Source: Myroides odoratimimus (GTDB lineage Bacteria > Bacteroidota > Bacteroidia > Flavobacteriales > Flavobacteriaceae). From it: a stretch of 64,000 nucleotides of DNA. Below the pieces are notes generated by a model. That model saw only the letters and a program-made list of their open reading frames with translations, did no database searches and was not told the DNA's origin. Shown here in pieces: positions 17,825 through 27,064 of the stretch (position 1 is the stretch's first letter; each line of letters starts with the position of its first letter). The stretch spans positions 1-64,000 of the forward strand of contig NZ_BCMQ01000004.1 in the NCBI RefSeq assembly GCF_001485415.1, given 5' to 3'. A program made the position numbers and the translations under genes.

Positions 17825-19303
17825 CTAAATATTTTGTGTGTTGTCACGTATTGCTAATAATTTTTTGATAGAAGCTACCATGGTATTGTAGTTAGCAATT
17901 GCTTCTGCTTTTTTTAATTGGTAATCTAATAATTGACGTTGTACTTGTATTACATTGGTTAAATCACTTTTACCTGTTACAAATTCTTTGATAATAAGGT
18001 TATAGGTCGTCTCAGCTAATGTAGTTTGCTTCTCATACAAGGTGACAATTCGTTCGGCATCATCTAATTGACTTTTGTATCCATAATACTCACTTTTTAA
18101 AGTATTGTAAGTGTCTTCGAACTTCTGATCACTAGACTTCCACCATAGTTTACCTTCTTCTTGTTGAGCTTTATACTTTTTGCGGAAGATAGGAAGGCTA
18201 ACTGTTACCATCGGCATAATCATATCTTTCCCATTCATATCTCCCATAGCCAGCATTTTATCATTAGTCTTTCCGATAATCATATACTGCAATCCAAGCC
18301 CTATCATAGGGTAGCTCATTTTCTTGTCCATTTCTGCTTTTGCTTTATAGGCAAGACCTTCTTCTGTGATCATTGAAAGCATAGGATTATTAGCCTCTAT
18401 GGCAAGAAGAGCATCTTGCTCTCCATAGATAAAGGAAGTTTTCTCTATTTCACCTAATACTACTTCATGGTTTGCTTCTCTGTTTAAAAGAGCATTGAAT
18501 TTTGCTTTCTCTGCTTTTAATTGAGAGTGTAAGCTTTCAATATTATTCTCTATCTCTATAAGCTCTAATCCGATACGCAATACATCGGACATTCCTGAGG
18601 CGCTACTGCTACCCATTTCGCTCATACCTACACCAGATCCCATAGAAGAAGACATTGCTGGTGCGCTACTAGCAGTAGCGCCACCACCCATACTCATTCC
18701 CCCCATACCTGCTGATGTAGAAGCGGATGGAGTAGAGGCAGTCTTAGTGCTTACTTGTGGAGTTGCACTTGGTTTTGCTGTATTTGAAGGAGCAGAGAAC
18801 TTTCTAAGAGCTAATTGTTCTAATTGTTGTAAGAGTTTTTTGTTCTCTTCATTATTTCTTAATTGTTCGTTTAGCTTCTGCATGGCATACCACTGGGTAT
18901 GTACTTGTAAAGTAATATTATCAACGACTTCTTTGTACTGCTCATTTTGCATATTAGCCATGTGACCAGCTTCTATGCGGGCACTCTTACGGGTACCAAA
19001 CCAAGGAAGCATCTGCATGATACTTACATTACCAATAGAGCGTCCACCGACAATATCCATAGGCTCTGTATAGAAGTCCATAGATAGTTCTGGATCCTGA
19101 AAAGCACCTGCTTGTGGAATCTTTTGTAAAAAGGCTTCATGAGCAAATTTCTGTGCTTTAATCCCTGGGTTATTCTCTATAGCTACATTGAGATAGCTTG
19201 ATAGAGAGTCTTTAGGCTGCTGCTGCGCTACAGCCGTAGCAGTGAAGCTAGTCACTGCTAAGAAGGCCGAAGCTAAATATATATACGTTTTATTTTTGTT
19301 CAT
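17825..19303 (-). CDS. TolC-family outer membrane factor with Met/Ser-rich insertion
   Basis: A protein of 492 residues: signal peptide ending ATAVAQQ, then the outer-membrane-efflux fold with two coiled-coil halves ('LNVAIENNPGIKAQK', 'LPWFGTRKSARIEAG'; second half 'LPIFRKKYKAQQEEG', 'LTNVIQVQRQLLDYQLKKAE'). Residues ~170-239 are a low-complexity insert in the first half, rich in Ser, Gly, Ala and Met (eight Met between 200 and 238; 'GMGGMSMGGG'). This is an unusual feature that may bind copper. It lies between the RND pump gene and the adaptor gene and completes the tripartite pump. Confidence 0.92.
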   Translation of the reverse strand: MNKNKTYIYLASAFLAVTSFTATAVAQQQPKDSLSSYLNVAIENNPGIKAQKFAHEAFLQKIPQAGAFQDPELSMDFYTEPMDIVGGRSIGNVSIMQMLPWFGTRKSARIEAGHMANMQNEQYKEVVDNITLQVHTQWYAMQKLNEQLRNNEENKKLLQQLEQLALRKFSAPSNTAKPSATPQVSTKTASTPSASTSAGMGGMSMGGGATASSAPAMSSSMGSGVGMSEMGSSSASGMSDVLRIGLELIEIENNIESLHSQLKAEKAKFNALLNREANHEVVLGEIEKTSFIYGEQDALLAIEANNPMLSMITEEGLAYKAKAEMDKKMSYPMIGLGLQYMIIGKTNDKMLAMGDMNGKDMIMPMVTVSLPIFRKKYKAQQEEGKLWWKSSDQKFEDTYNTLKSEYYGYKSQLDDAERIVTLYEKQTTLAETTYNLIIKEFVTGKSDLTNVIQVQRQLLDYQLKKAEAIANYNTMVASIKKLLAIRDNTQNI

Positions 19304-19344
19304 TGTTTTTTTTAGTTTACGGTTTACAGTTCACAGTTTATGTC

Positions 19345-19496
19345 GTCACGGATTGGAAATCCACACCATCATACTTCGTTTAAGTTGCCCAAAGTCGGGA
19401 GACTTTGCGCAGCGAGTATAGTCACAGATTGCAAATCCACATAATCATACTTCGTTTAAGTTGCTCAAAGTCGGAAGACTTTGCGCAGCGAGTTAT
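19345..19496. repeat. Tandem 76-bp imperfect repeat between RND and TolC genes
   Basis: GTCACGGATT.. at 19345 and GTCACAGATT.. at 19421 start two 76-bp units that share ATCATACTTCGTTTAAGTTG and GACTTTGCGCAGCGAGT with few differences. Inside each unit, AAAGTCGG(G/A)AGACTTT forms a hairpin. The flanking tracts (TTTACAGTTCACAG, ATTCTTAATTCCTAATTCG) resemble others near 16200, 49780 and 51020. This looks like a dispersed extragenic repeat, not a gene. Confidence 0.65.
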
Positions 19497-19608
19497 GTCC
19501 TGAATGTGACACGCATAATAATGCGTCTCTACCTTAGTGTATTGTGTGCCGACAGTGTGTATATAATGCCCGTAGGGCAACCATTCTTAATTCCTAATTC
19601 GTAATTAA

Positions 19609-22600
19609 TTAAGCGGAACGCTTAATTGCCCATTCTCTCCACCAACATTGGAATACGGGTACTACAAACATGGTCATGGACTGTATTAGCATTCCTCCGA
19701 ACGTAGGGATGGCCATTGGCACCATAATTTCAGCTCCTTTACCCGTAGAGGTCATCACAGGAAGAAGTGCAATTAGAGCAGTAGCAGTAGTCATCGCCGC
19801 TGGTCTTACACGTTTTAGCCCTGCGTATACTACTGCTTCTCGAATCTCTTCTTTAGTCTTAGGATCTCTTGCCTCGAAGGTGTCATGTATATACGTTCCC
19901 ATTAGTACTCCATCATTGGTAGCTAATCCGAATAAGGCGATAAAACCTACCCAGACTGCTATACTCAGATTGATATTGTGCATTTGGAATAAGTCTCTCA
20001 TATTCATATCTCCGATAGAGAAGTTCATAAACCAAGGCTGTCCGTATAACCAAAGTAAGATAAAACCTCCTGCAAAGGCTACAAACACTCCTGAGAAGTG
20101 AATAAGCGATGCCGCAATGGTTTTAAACTGGAAGTACAGAATCAAAAGAATCGCTAATAAACTAAGTGGTACGATATATAGTAATCGCTGAGAAGCTCTT
20201 TCTTGTTGCTCATAATTACCAGCGAACTTATAGGTTACTCCTTTTGGCAGGGTAAGCTCACCAGAGGCTAGCTTAGCTTGTAATAGCTTATCTGCCTCGT
20301 GTACTACATCTACTTCAGCTTTTCCTTCTATTTTATCAAAGATGACATAACCAAGTAAGAAGGTATTCTCACTCTGAATCATCTGTGAACCTTTAGCATA
20401 CTCTATATCCGCTACTTCGCTTAAAGGGATTTGAGCTCCTGTAGCAGTAGGGATTAACATTTTTGCTAGTTCTTCTGGGTTATCTCTTAATTCTCGAGGA
20501 TAACGCAATCTTACTGGGAATCGCTCACGTCCTTCTACAGTAGTGGTCAAGGCCATTCCTCCGATAGCAGCACCGATTACATCTTGCAAGTCAGATACAG
20601 TAATTCCGTATCTAGCCATATTATGTCTGTTTAGGTGAATCTCTACATAAGGAGCACCTACGGCGCGATCATAGAACACAGTAGAAGGCATAATAGAAGG
20701 GATATCTTTAAGCGCAGTCTCTAATGCTTTTCCACCTGCTTCTATAGATTCTAAATCTGGTCCAGATACTTTTAATCCCATTGGCGCACGCATACCTGTT
20801 GATAGCATCACAAGTCTTGCCTCGATAGGCTGAAGTTTAGGAGCCGAGGTTAGTCCAGGCAAGTGAGATACATTGACAATTTCTTGCCAGATATCATCTG
20901 CTTTCTTAATCTCAGGGCGCCATTGACGGAAGAACTTACCATCTTTGTCTATAATTAAACTATCTCTAGGGATAAGTCTAAAACCATCTTCTACATTATA
21001 AGTCGTTCCATTGATGAGTTCAAACTCTCCTTGTTTATTCACTTTAAATCGTTGTCTATGCCCATTGTCATCTAGGATATACTCTGATCTATAGTTGATC
21101 GTATTCTCAAACATCTGAGTAGGAGCAGGGTCTAGAGCAGAGTTTACACGTCCCCATTTACCTACTGTTAATTCTACTTCAGGAATATTGGAAATACGTC
21201 TATCTAGTGTACCGATAAACTGAAGGTTCTGTTCAATACCTGTATGAGGCATACTTGTTGGCATCAGTAAGAATGAACCTTCGTTAAGACTAGGCATAAA
21301 CTCCTGTCCAATACCAGGGAAGGTCTCTGTTGATTTTTGCCAAAAAGCAGTTTCTCTAAATGATTTCCATCCCACAGTCTCAAAGCCTTTGGCTACAAAA
21401 CCAAAGCTCTTGTCTGCACCTAACCATACTAGCATTCCGAATAATAATGTTAGAATAGGAATACTCATGAACTTCCAGCGGTGGGTAAGTGCCCATCTTA
21501 AGATTTGTTCATAGTAAATCACTAATAACCACAATACACCTAATATAGATCCGATAGCTAAGAATACAAAGACAAAGTTTAGTCCTGTACTCTGCTGCGT
21601 CCCTAGTGGTAGCCATTCTACTGTAAGGTAGTATAAAGCCACAAATAGGGTAAGGGCTACATTGATATAATTCGCTATTGTATCTCCTTTCCAGCCTGGT
21701 GTAAACAGATTATTAATAGCTACTAATGTTAGCGTCACAGCGATAAACTCGCCTGTGTAGATCCACAGTCCTATACCTACTACAGCTAAGATATAATTGG
21801 CTATTTTGCGTACTTTTTGTTTGTCTATTTTAATAGAATATACATAGTATGCTATCGTAGGAAGCACGATGATCCCTAAGATAAATGCTGATAATAGAGC
21901 GAAGGTCTTGGTATAAGCTAAGGGTTTAAACAGTTTTCCTTCTTGGGCTTCCATTGCGAATACCGGTAAGAAACTGATAATCGTGGTTAGCATAGCTGTT
22001 GACAATGCACCTGATACTTCTGATACCGCTTTTGTAATAAGGTTGACAAAGGCCATTCCCTTACTTTGTATTCCTTGGGCTCGTTCTTCTTCCATGTACC
22101 TGATGATACTCTCGACAAAGACGACGCCAACATCCACCATAACTCCAATAGCAATAGCAATACCCGATAGGGCAACGATATTGGCTTCTATCCCCATATA
22201 CTTCATAATGATGAAAGTCGCTAGTACTCCTATGGGTAGAATACTAGAGATAATTACTGACGCGCGCAAGTTTATAACCAATACGATTACTACGATGATA
22301 CAGATTAATATCTCGTGTGCTAAGGCTGTTTCTAGTGTACCTATTGTTTCTTGTATTAATCCTGATCGGTCATAGAAAGGAACTACGGTTACTTTAGATA
22401 TGGTACCATCAGCCAGTGTCTTTTGAGGAAGCCCAGCTTCCATCTCTTTTATTTTAGCTTTTACGTTACTAATCACATGCATAGGGTTAGCTCCATAACG
22501 AGCTACTACAACACCTCCTACAGCTTCAATGCCCTCTTTATCTAGACCACCACGACGTGTAGCTGGCCCTAAGTTAACGAAGGCGACGTCTTTAATTTTT

Positions 22601-23424
22601 ACAGGAACATTGTTTCGTACTGTCACTACAGCGTCTTCTAGATCCTTGACATTTTTAATGTATCCAAGACCGCGTACTAAGTACTCTGCTTTATTAATTT
22701 CGATGGTCTCTGCTCCGATGTCCAAATTACTTTTCTGAATCGCAGACATCACATCCATTACAGATACGTTATAAGCGCGCATCGCATCAGGATTTACTTC
22801 TACCTGATACTCTTTTACATATCCCCCGATAGAAGCTACTTCAGAAACTCCTTCTGCAGCAGATAAGTTATATTTAGTGTAGAAGTCTTGTACCGTGCGC
22901 AGCTCGTCTGGATCCCATCCACCTGTAGGTTCTCCTGTCTGAGGATTACGCCCTTCTAGGGTGTACCAATAAACTTGTCCAAGTGCAGTAGCATCTGGAC
23001 CTAATGAAGGGATTACTCCTTCTGGTAATGTACCAGCAGGTAGAGAGTTTAGTTTCTCTAAGATACGCGAGCGGCTCCAGTAAAATTCTACATTCTCTTC
23101 AAAAATGATATAGATAAACGACATCCCAAACATAGAGCTACTACGCACTGTTTTTACACCAGGAATACCCAGTAGAGAAGTCGTTAGCGGATAAGTGATT
23201 TGCTCCTGAATATCTTTAGGAGAGCGCCCCATCCACTCGGTTGCTACGATCTGTTGGTTTTCACCGATGTCAGGTATAGCATCTACTGGCACAGGATCAC
23301 TTGGCAACATATTTTGGTGCCAGTTAAATGGAGCTGTTATTAGTCCCCATACAATAACTACTACCAGTAGTAATAGAGTGATTACTCTATTGTGTAAGAA
23401 GTACTTAATGATTTTATTAAGCAT
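19609..23424 (-). CDS. CusA/CzcA-family heavy-metal efflux RND transporter
   Basis: A protein of 1271 residues, somewhat longer than typical CusA (~1050); the excess sits in the region around TM segments 6-8 and in the periplasmic loop after 'ESEYILDDNGHRQRF'. Landmarks: N-terminal TM with 'NRVITLLLLVVVIVWG', 'PVDAIPDIGENQQI', 'TYPLTTSLLGIPGVKTVRS', TM4 'GIAIAIGVMVDVGVVFVE' (charged residue of the HME class), 'MPSLNEGSFLLMPTSMP', and the C-terminal TM bundle. 'MLSTGMRAPMG' keeps the Met equivalent to E. coli CusA M573, but the positions corresponding to M623 and M672 do not appear to be Met by eye, so strict Cu/Ag specificity is uncertain. It forms a tripartite pump with the two genes downstream. 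Confidence 0.93.
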   Translation of the reverse strand: MLNKIIKYFLHNRVITLLLLVVVIVWGLITAPFNWHQNMLPSDPVPVDAIPDIGENQQIVATEWMGRSPKDIQEQITYPLTTSLLGIPGVKTVRSSSMFGMSFIYIIFEENVEFYWSRSRILEKLNSLPAGTLPEGVIPSLGPDATALGQVYWYTLEGRNPQTGEPTGGWDPDELRTVQDFYTKYNLSAAEGVSEVASIGGYVKEYQVEVNPDAMRAYNVSVMDVMSAIQKSNLDIGAETIEINKAEYLVRGLGYIKNVKDLEDAVVTVRNNVPVKIKDVAFVNLGPATRRGGLDKEGIEAVGGVVVARYGANPMHVISNVKAKIKEMEAGLPQKTLADGTISKVTVVPFYDRSGLIQETIGTLETALAHEILICIIVVIVLVINLRASVIISSILPIGVLATFIIMKYMGIEANIVALSGIAIAIGVMVDVGVVFVESIIRYMEEERAQGIQSKGMAFVNLITKAVSEVSGALSTAMLTTIISFLPVFAMEAQEGKLFKPLAYTKTFALLSAFILGIIVLPTIAYYVYSIKIDKQKVRKIANYILAVVGIGLWIYTGEFIAVTLTLVAINNLFTPGWKGDTIANYINVALTLFVALYYLTVEWLPLGTQQSTGLNFVFVFLAIGSILGVLWLLVIYYEQILRWALTHRWKFMSIPILTLLFGMLVWLGADKSFGFVAKGFETVGWKSFRETAFWQKSTETFPGIGQEFMPSLNEGSFLLMPTSMPHTGIEQNLQFIGTLDRRISNIPEVELTVGKWGRVNSALDPAPTQMFENTINYRSEYILDDNGHRQRFKVNKQGEFELINGTTYNVEDGFRLIPRDSLIIDKDGKFFRQWRPEIKKADDIWQEIVNVSHLPGLTSAPKLQPIEARLVMLSTGMRAPMGLKVSGPDLESIEAGGKALETALKDIPSIMPSTVFYDRAVGAPYVEIHLNRHNMARYGITVSDLQDVIGAAIGGMALTTTVEGRERFPVRLRYPRELRDNPEELAKMLIPTATGAQIPLSEVADIEYAKGSQMIQSENTFLLGYVIFDKIEGKAEVDVVHEADKLLQAKLASGELTLPKGVTYKFAGNYEQQERASQRLLYIVPLSLLAILLILYFQFKTIAASLIHFSGVFVAFAGGFILLWLYGQPWFMNFSIGDMNMRDLFQMHNINLSIAVWVGFIALFGLATNDGVLMGTYIHDTFEARDPKTKEEIREAVVYAGLKRVRPAAMTTATALIALLPVMTSTGKGAEIMVPMAIPTFGGMLIQSMTMFVVPVFQCWWREWAIKRSA

Positions 23425-23727
23425 AAGATATATATTATACTGTATTAATAAATGACATCTGCTAATCCTTTATTTTATGCAACAATAGGTATGCCATATG
23501 CTTAGGCATTATTTATAAACCTAAAATCCGATAAAAATAAATTAGCGATGATAACTAAAAAGGTAATTATCATTTGATCCACAGGTAGGTACTATTACTT
23601 CTTAAGAAGGGATATTTAAGTATTTACGTTGCTATATACTTACTATGTGTACATAGTAAGGTAAGTACTTTAAATAATACTTTCTTATCTAGTAATAGAG
23701 TGAAATGGTGTGGATGAAGTAACTAAT
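23425..23727 (-). other. Spacer upstream of the RND pump gene
   Basis: No gene in about 300 bp. It contains a palindrome CTTACTATGT-GT-ACATAGTAAG (23639-23660, perfect 10-bp arms), a candidate operator or leader hairpin for the pump operon. ATGCC..GGCAT (near 23490) is a weaker inverted repeat. Confidence 0.4.
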
Positions 23728-23770
23728 ATAAAAGTAACCTAAAGGTATAGGTGTGAACTAGTTACTTTTT
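23728..23770 (-). terminator. Probable terminator of the Cys/Met-rich gene
   Basis: AAAAGTAAC / GTTACTTTT inverted repeat downstream (on the minus strand) of the stop at 23779, with T-rich flanks on both sides. It suggests the pump gene has its own promoter as well. Confidence 0.5.
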
Positions 23771-23778
23771 TTAGAATA

Positions 23779-24207
23779 TCATATACGATAAATACAGATA
23801 TAAGACAGGGGGTCTATATCTTTATACTTAAATCCAGAAGGAGAAACAGAAAGGGGAGAAACAGATACTAAATCAATAGATTTTAAATCTTCTAAGTAAT
23901 TAGAGTTAAACCATTTCGATTTAATATTAGCTGTTTTAGCCTTTGTATCTTGAACAACTTTAGGTGTTTGTACTTTTAATTCTGTAGAGGTAACTAATAC
24001 TCGTGAAGCAACTGTACAACAAGGCATATTCATATCCATACCGCGAGAACCTTGCTCCATATCACCACTACAACAAGACATACTACCTTCACTACTTATC
24101 TCCATACCACAAGTCATCACCTCCTCCGTGCAAGACCACTCTATAATAGGGCTAGCCGTCACTAGGAAGGATAAGAATAGGAATAATATGGATAGATATT
24201 TCTTCAT
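23779..24207 (-). CDS. Exported Cys/Met-rich protein, probable metal-binding partner
   Basis: A protein of 142 residues: signal peptide MKKYLSILFLFLSFLVTASP, then a Cys/Met-rich segment (C26, C33, C45-C46, C63-C64 with Met 31, 35, 43, 50, 57, 59, 61; 'MSCCSGDM', 'MDMNMPCC'), then a plain tail with no recognised domain. The composition suggests soft-metal (Cu) binding in the periplasm. It is upstream of and on the same strand as the RND pump, and divergent from aqpZ. It may belong to the loosely defined HYC_CC_PP-type small proteins seen near copper systems, but that assignment is weak. Confidence 0.65.
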   Translation of the reverse strand: MKKYLSILFLFLSFLVTASPIIEWSCTEEVMTCGMEISSEGSMSCCSGDMEQGSRGMDMNMPCCTVASRVLVTSTELKVQTPKVVQDTKAKTANIKSKWFNSNYLEDLKSIDLVSVSPLSVSPSGFKYKDIDPLSYICIYRI

Positions 24208-24237
24208 TTAATGTCTAAATTGTTCAAAACGATGTGA

Positions 24238-24245
24238 CAAAGATA
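24238..24245 (-). promoter_or_regulatory. Promoter -7 box of the metal cluster
   Basis: On the minus strand TATCTTTG matches TAnnTTTG, ~30 bp before the ATG at 24207. Confidence 0.55.
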
Positions 24246-24609
24246 CTTGTTTTTTAAACATATAGATAGGCTTTAAGTAATTTTTACAGACGTAAAAGCA
24301 CTTTTATTTTTATACTTATACAATTATTGTTATTTGTTGTATAATTCTTGTCTATTATTGGTTTTACTTCTTTTTGACACTTGTGAATAGTATCCCTATT
24401 AGGGTTAAAATTTTAAAAACTCAATAATGAGTTTTTGATGCTAGACTTAGTTAGATTATTTTATTGAAGCTTTTTACTCTTATTTTTTTTGTTTTTAATG
24501 GTGTGTTAATATATTTGATTTATTCTTATTTATAGTGTTAAACCATATTCGCACTATGTGACTATTATTATTTTAGACAGTCTTAATAGTAAACATAATT
24601 TAAATTGCT
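24246..24609. other. Divergent intergenic region, metal cluster / aqpZ
   Basis: About 360 bp, very AT-rich; no gene. It must hold the aqpZ promoter, but no unambiguous TAnnTTTG box was found on the + strand. Confidence 0.4.
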
Positions 24610-25311
24610 ATGAAAAATTATTTTGCTGAGTTCTTCGGAACTTTTTGGTTAGTATTAGGAGGGTGTGGTAGTGCTTTATTTGCTGCAGGGGTACCTGATG
24701 TAGGAATCGGATTTGTAGGGGTGTCTTTGGCTTTTGGACTGACGGTTTTGACTATGGCTTATGCGGTAGGGCCTATTTCAGGAGGTCATTTTAATCCTGC
24801 TGTATCTATAGGAATGTATATAGGGGGAAGATTTTCAGGAAAAGAAATTCTACCTTATATCGGTTCCCAGCTAGCAGGGGCAATATGTGCTGCAGTTGTA
24901 TTATACCTAATCTATATGGGGAGTTCAGTTTGTTGTATTGATAATACGTTACCAGGAGCATTTGCTGCCAATGGATATGGGCATTTATCACCTAGTGGTT
25001 TTAATCTACTATCTGCTTTTGTTACAGAGTTTGTATTAACAGCTTTCTTTATTCTAATTATTCTAGGTGCTACAGATAAGAAAGCAAGTGGTAAATTCGC
25101 AGGGATAGCCATTGGACTAGCGTTAACTTTAATTCATTTAATCTCTATTCCTATTACCAATACTTCTGTGAATCCTGCTCGTTCTATTTCGCAAGCACTT
25201 TTTGCAGGAGGTGAGTATATTCCTCAACTTTGGTTATTTATCACAGCACCTATATTAGGAGCTATCGTAGGAGGGGTGATTTATAAGTATCTTTTAGAAG
25301 AAAGAAATTAA
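24610..25311 (+). CDS. aqpZ: Aquaporin Z (MIP family water channel)
   Basis: A protein of 233 residues with six TM segments and both half-helix NPA motifs: '[12 protein letters not shown]' and '[12 protein letters not shown]'. It starts '[20 protein letters not shown]', the usual AqpZ opening, and has the expected AqpZ length. The residue pattern of the selectivity filter (small residue plus Arg after the second NPA) favours water over glycerol. It is a single gene, divergent from the metal cluster, with no partner downstream. Confidence 0.95.
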   Translation: MKNYFAEFFGTFWLVLGGCGSALFAAGVPDVGIGFVGVSLAFGLTVLTMAYAVGPISGGHFNPAVSIGMYIGGRFSGKEILPYIGSQLAGAICAAVVLYLIYMGSSVCCIDNTLPGAFAANGYGHLSPSGFNLLSAFVTEFVLTAFFILIILGATDKKASGKFAGIAIGLALTLIHLISIPITNTSVNPARSISQALFAGGEYIPQLWLFITAPILGAIVGGVIYKYLLEERN

Positions 25312-25346
25312 GAGATCCTGTTTATATATTGGGATTTCATGTTTAG

Positions 25347-25375
25347 TTAAATGTATCTCCGTTTAATGACATAAT
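25347..25375. mobile_element. Solitary IS1595-type terminal inverted repeat
   Basis: This 29-nt stretch containing ATGTATCTCCGTTTAATGAC is identical to the left end of the IS1595-type element at 32571-32599; the sequence diverges right after it and no transposase follows. It is the scar of a deleted copy. Confidence 0.7.
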
Positions 25376-25957
25376 TCATTGAAAAGTCGTCTATTAAGCA
25401 ACGTATAGAAAACAAAATATATCATAATCCAATATGTTTGCTCAATTCATAATGGAATAAAGAGATGAATTAACAACAATTTGTTTGTGGAGTGTTTACC
25501 AAATATTTAAAATACTATCTAAACTAGTTTAGGATAAAAGGAATTGATACCTAATTGTTATCAAGAGCTAATTTCAACACAATAATAAATTATAGTCAAA
25601 GGATTTTTTAATGTATTGATTTTAATATAATTCAACTTGAAAACGTTTTACAGTTGCGCAGTTAAATTTTAAAAAAAACAAGCTTAGTTATATAACTTTT
25701 AGGCTTTTAAAGCATCTAAATTAATTATATGCAGTAAAAAGTACCATTAGTAAGCTTGGTTTCTTTTTAGTACTATGTAGTTGTATTTGTTTTTATTTTG
25801 AATATTTGTTAATTAATTAGGTTGCTGTTTGTTTTTAATTCTTTGGTTAATTAAAATTGCTTAATAATGTTAAAAAGTAATTTTAGGTGTAAAAAAATAT
25901 TTTTTTTATTTAAAAAAATGTACTTTTAAAGAGTAGAACAACAAGCTTGCGTTGTAT
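25376..25957. other. Gene-free AT-rich stretch
   Basis: About 580 bp without a supportable reading frame or clear signal. It probably contains decayed DNA next to the IS scar. Confidence 0.5.
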
Positions 25958-26109
25958 GAGAAAAAGATGGTTTTTATTTTTTTTAGCCAATTAGTAAAAT
26001 GTAACTATAATACACAATTTTTTTTCTTTTCAACCTAAAGAGACACACTCTTAACCAAGTCGTCTGTATTAGTAAAAGGCTACCTTAGTTATTTTAAGGT
26101 AGCTTTTTA
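25958..26109 (+). repeat. ~150-bp element with terminator, copy A (copy B at 46074)
   Basis: The block from GAGAAAAAGATGG through TTTCTTTTCAACCTAAAGAG and AAGTCGTCTGTATTAGTAAAA to a hairpin (GCTACCTTA / TAAGGTAGC, then TTTTT) matches 46074-46222 over its whole length with scattered substitutions. Both copies end in a hairpin plus T run. It may be a duplicated small-RNA gene or the edge of an older duplication; it is non-coding as far as I can see. Confidence 0.4.
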
Positions 26110-26204
26110 TATTTAATGTTTTTTTATATCGAAGTCGTCTTGACTTTTGAAAAATAAAGAAGATGTATAAAAATTTGAGTACCAAAACAAACAAAAACTA
26201 CAAC

Positions 26205-26780
26205 CCTGTGTACCCAGTACTTCATAAAAATAATATAGAATTAGATATAGTACTATGCTTATCCCTAACCAAAAGAGGCTTTAAATTAAAAACCGACTGT
26301 ATGAGATAGTTAATGCTCTACTATCTAAACTAAAATAGGTATTTAAGTGGAGTTATTTACCTGTTAAGGCTTTATTTAGGGCTTATGTATAAGCAAAAAT
26401 ATCTCTATCAGAATTGTTTATTAATGCCGATTCAGGTTTTGATTCACAGAAGCTTAGAAAAATATTGACTGATAAAGGTAAAATCTAAATATCTAGTATC
26501 TGTCCAAAACGAAATGGAAAATGGACAAGATAATGAAGATGATTATTTTGAAGAACAACTATACAAAGAAAGGTATGCTATTGAAAGAAATAATGCTTTT
26601 ATTATCATAGGATTAAAGAAATTCTGGAATACTAAAAAGTTAAGATAGTCTTATTTTAAGGTGTCATTGATTGAATGTCTAGACAATTACAAATGTCTTA
26701 AAGAGATTAATACTAATACTTATTGGGCATTTTTTAATTGTTTGTTTCTTTTTAGTTTGCTTTTAAAAATACTCTACCAA
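26205..26780 (+). pseudogene. Decayed DDE transposase (IS5-like)
   Basis: Fragments in shifting frames: 'LFINADSGFDSQKLRKILTD' then stop; 'SICPKRNGKW'; then 'DDYFEEQLYKERYAIERNNAF' and 'IIGLKKFWNTKKLR' then stop. 'NADSGFD' and 'YKER..IER' match the second Asp and catalytic Glu regions of IS5-type transposases. At least two stops and one frameshift. A following frame (26661-26870) may be the decayed C-terminus, but is not a gene by itself. Confidence 0.5.
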
Positions 26781-27064
26781 TTCGTAGTATTCTCATTTTT
26801 AATAAAGTCAATTATCTCAAAACGTATGTTTTTTAAAGAACCTACAAACTATAGATTATGTAATAAATAATTAATATAACATGTTGAGTTATAATTATTA
26901 TAATTAATTATTATGTTTAATAAATTATTTAAAATACATGTTAATCGGTTAATTGTGAAGAAAAAAAAATATTTTTAAGTTATGTGTGTATAAAGTTTGG
27001 TTAATTTTGTTTTAAATATAACTTATTTTTAACTACTTTAGATTAACTAAATAAATAATAAATT
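26781..27064 (+). promoter_or_regulatory. Leader of the barrel/S41 operon with candidate -7 box
   Basis: TAATTTTG at 27002-27009 matches TAnnTTTG ~55 bp before the ATG at 27065. The rest is AT-rich with no gene. Confidence 0.35.

Noticed and set aside
21983..22375. Several long + strand frames inside the RND pump gene (also at 19670, 22529)
   Set aside because: Antisense shadows of a strongly conserved minus-strand gene.
26661..26870. 69-codon + strand frame
   Set aside because: It lies at the end of transposase debris, hydrophobic/low complexity, with no start signal; probably decayed transposase C-terminus or chance.
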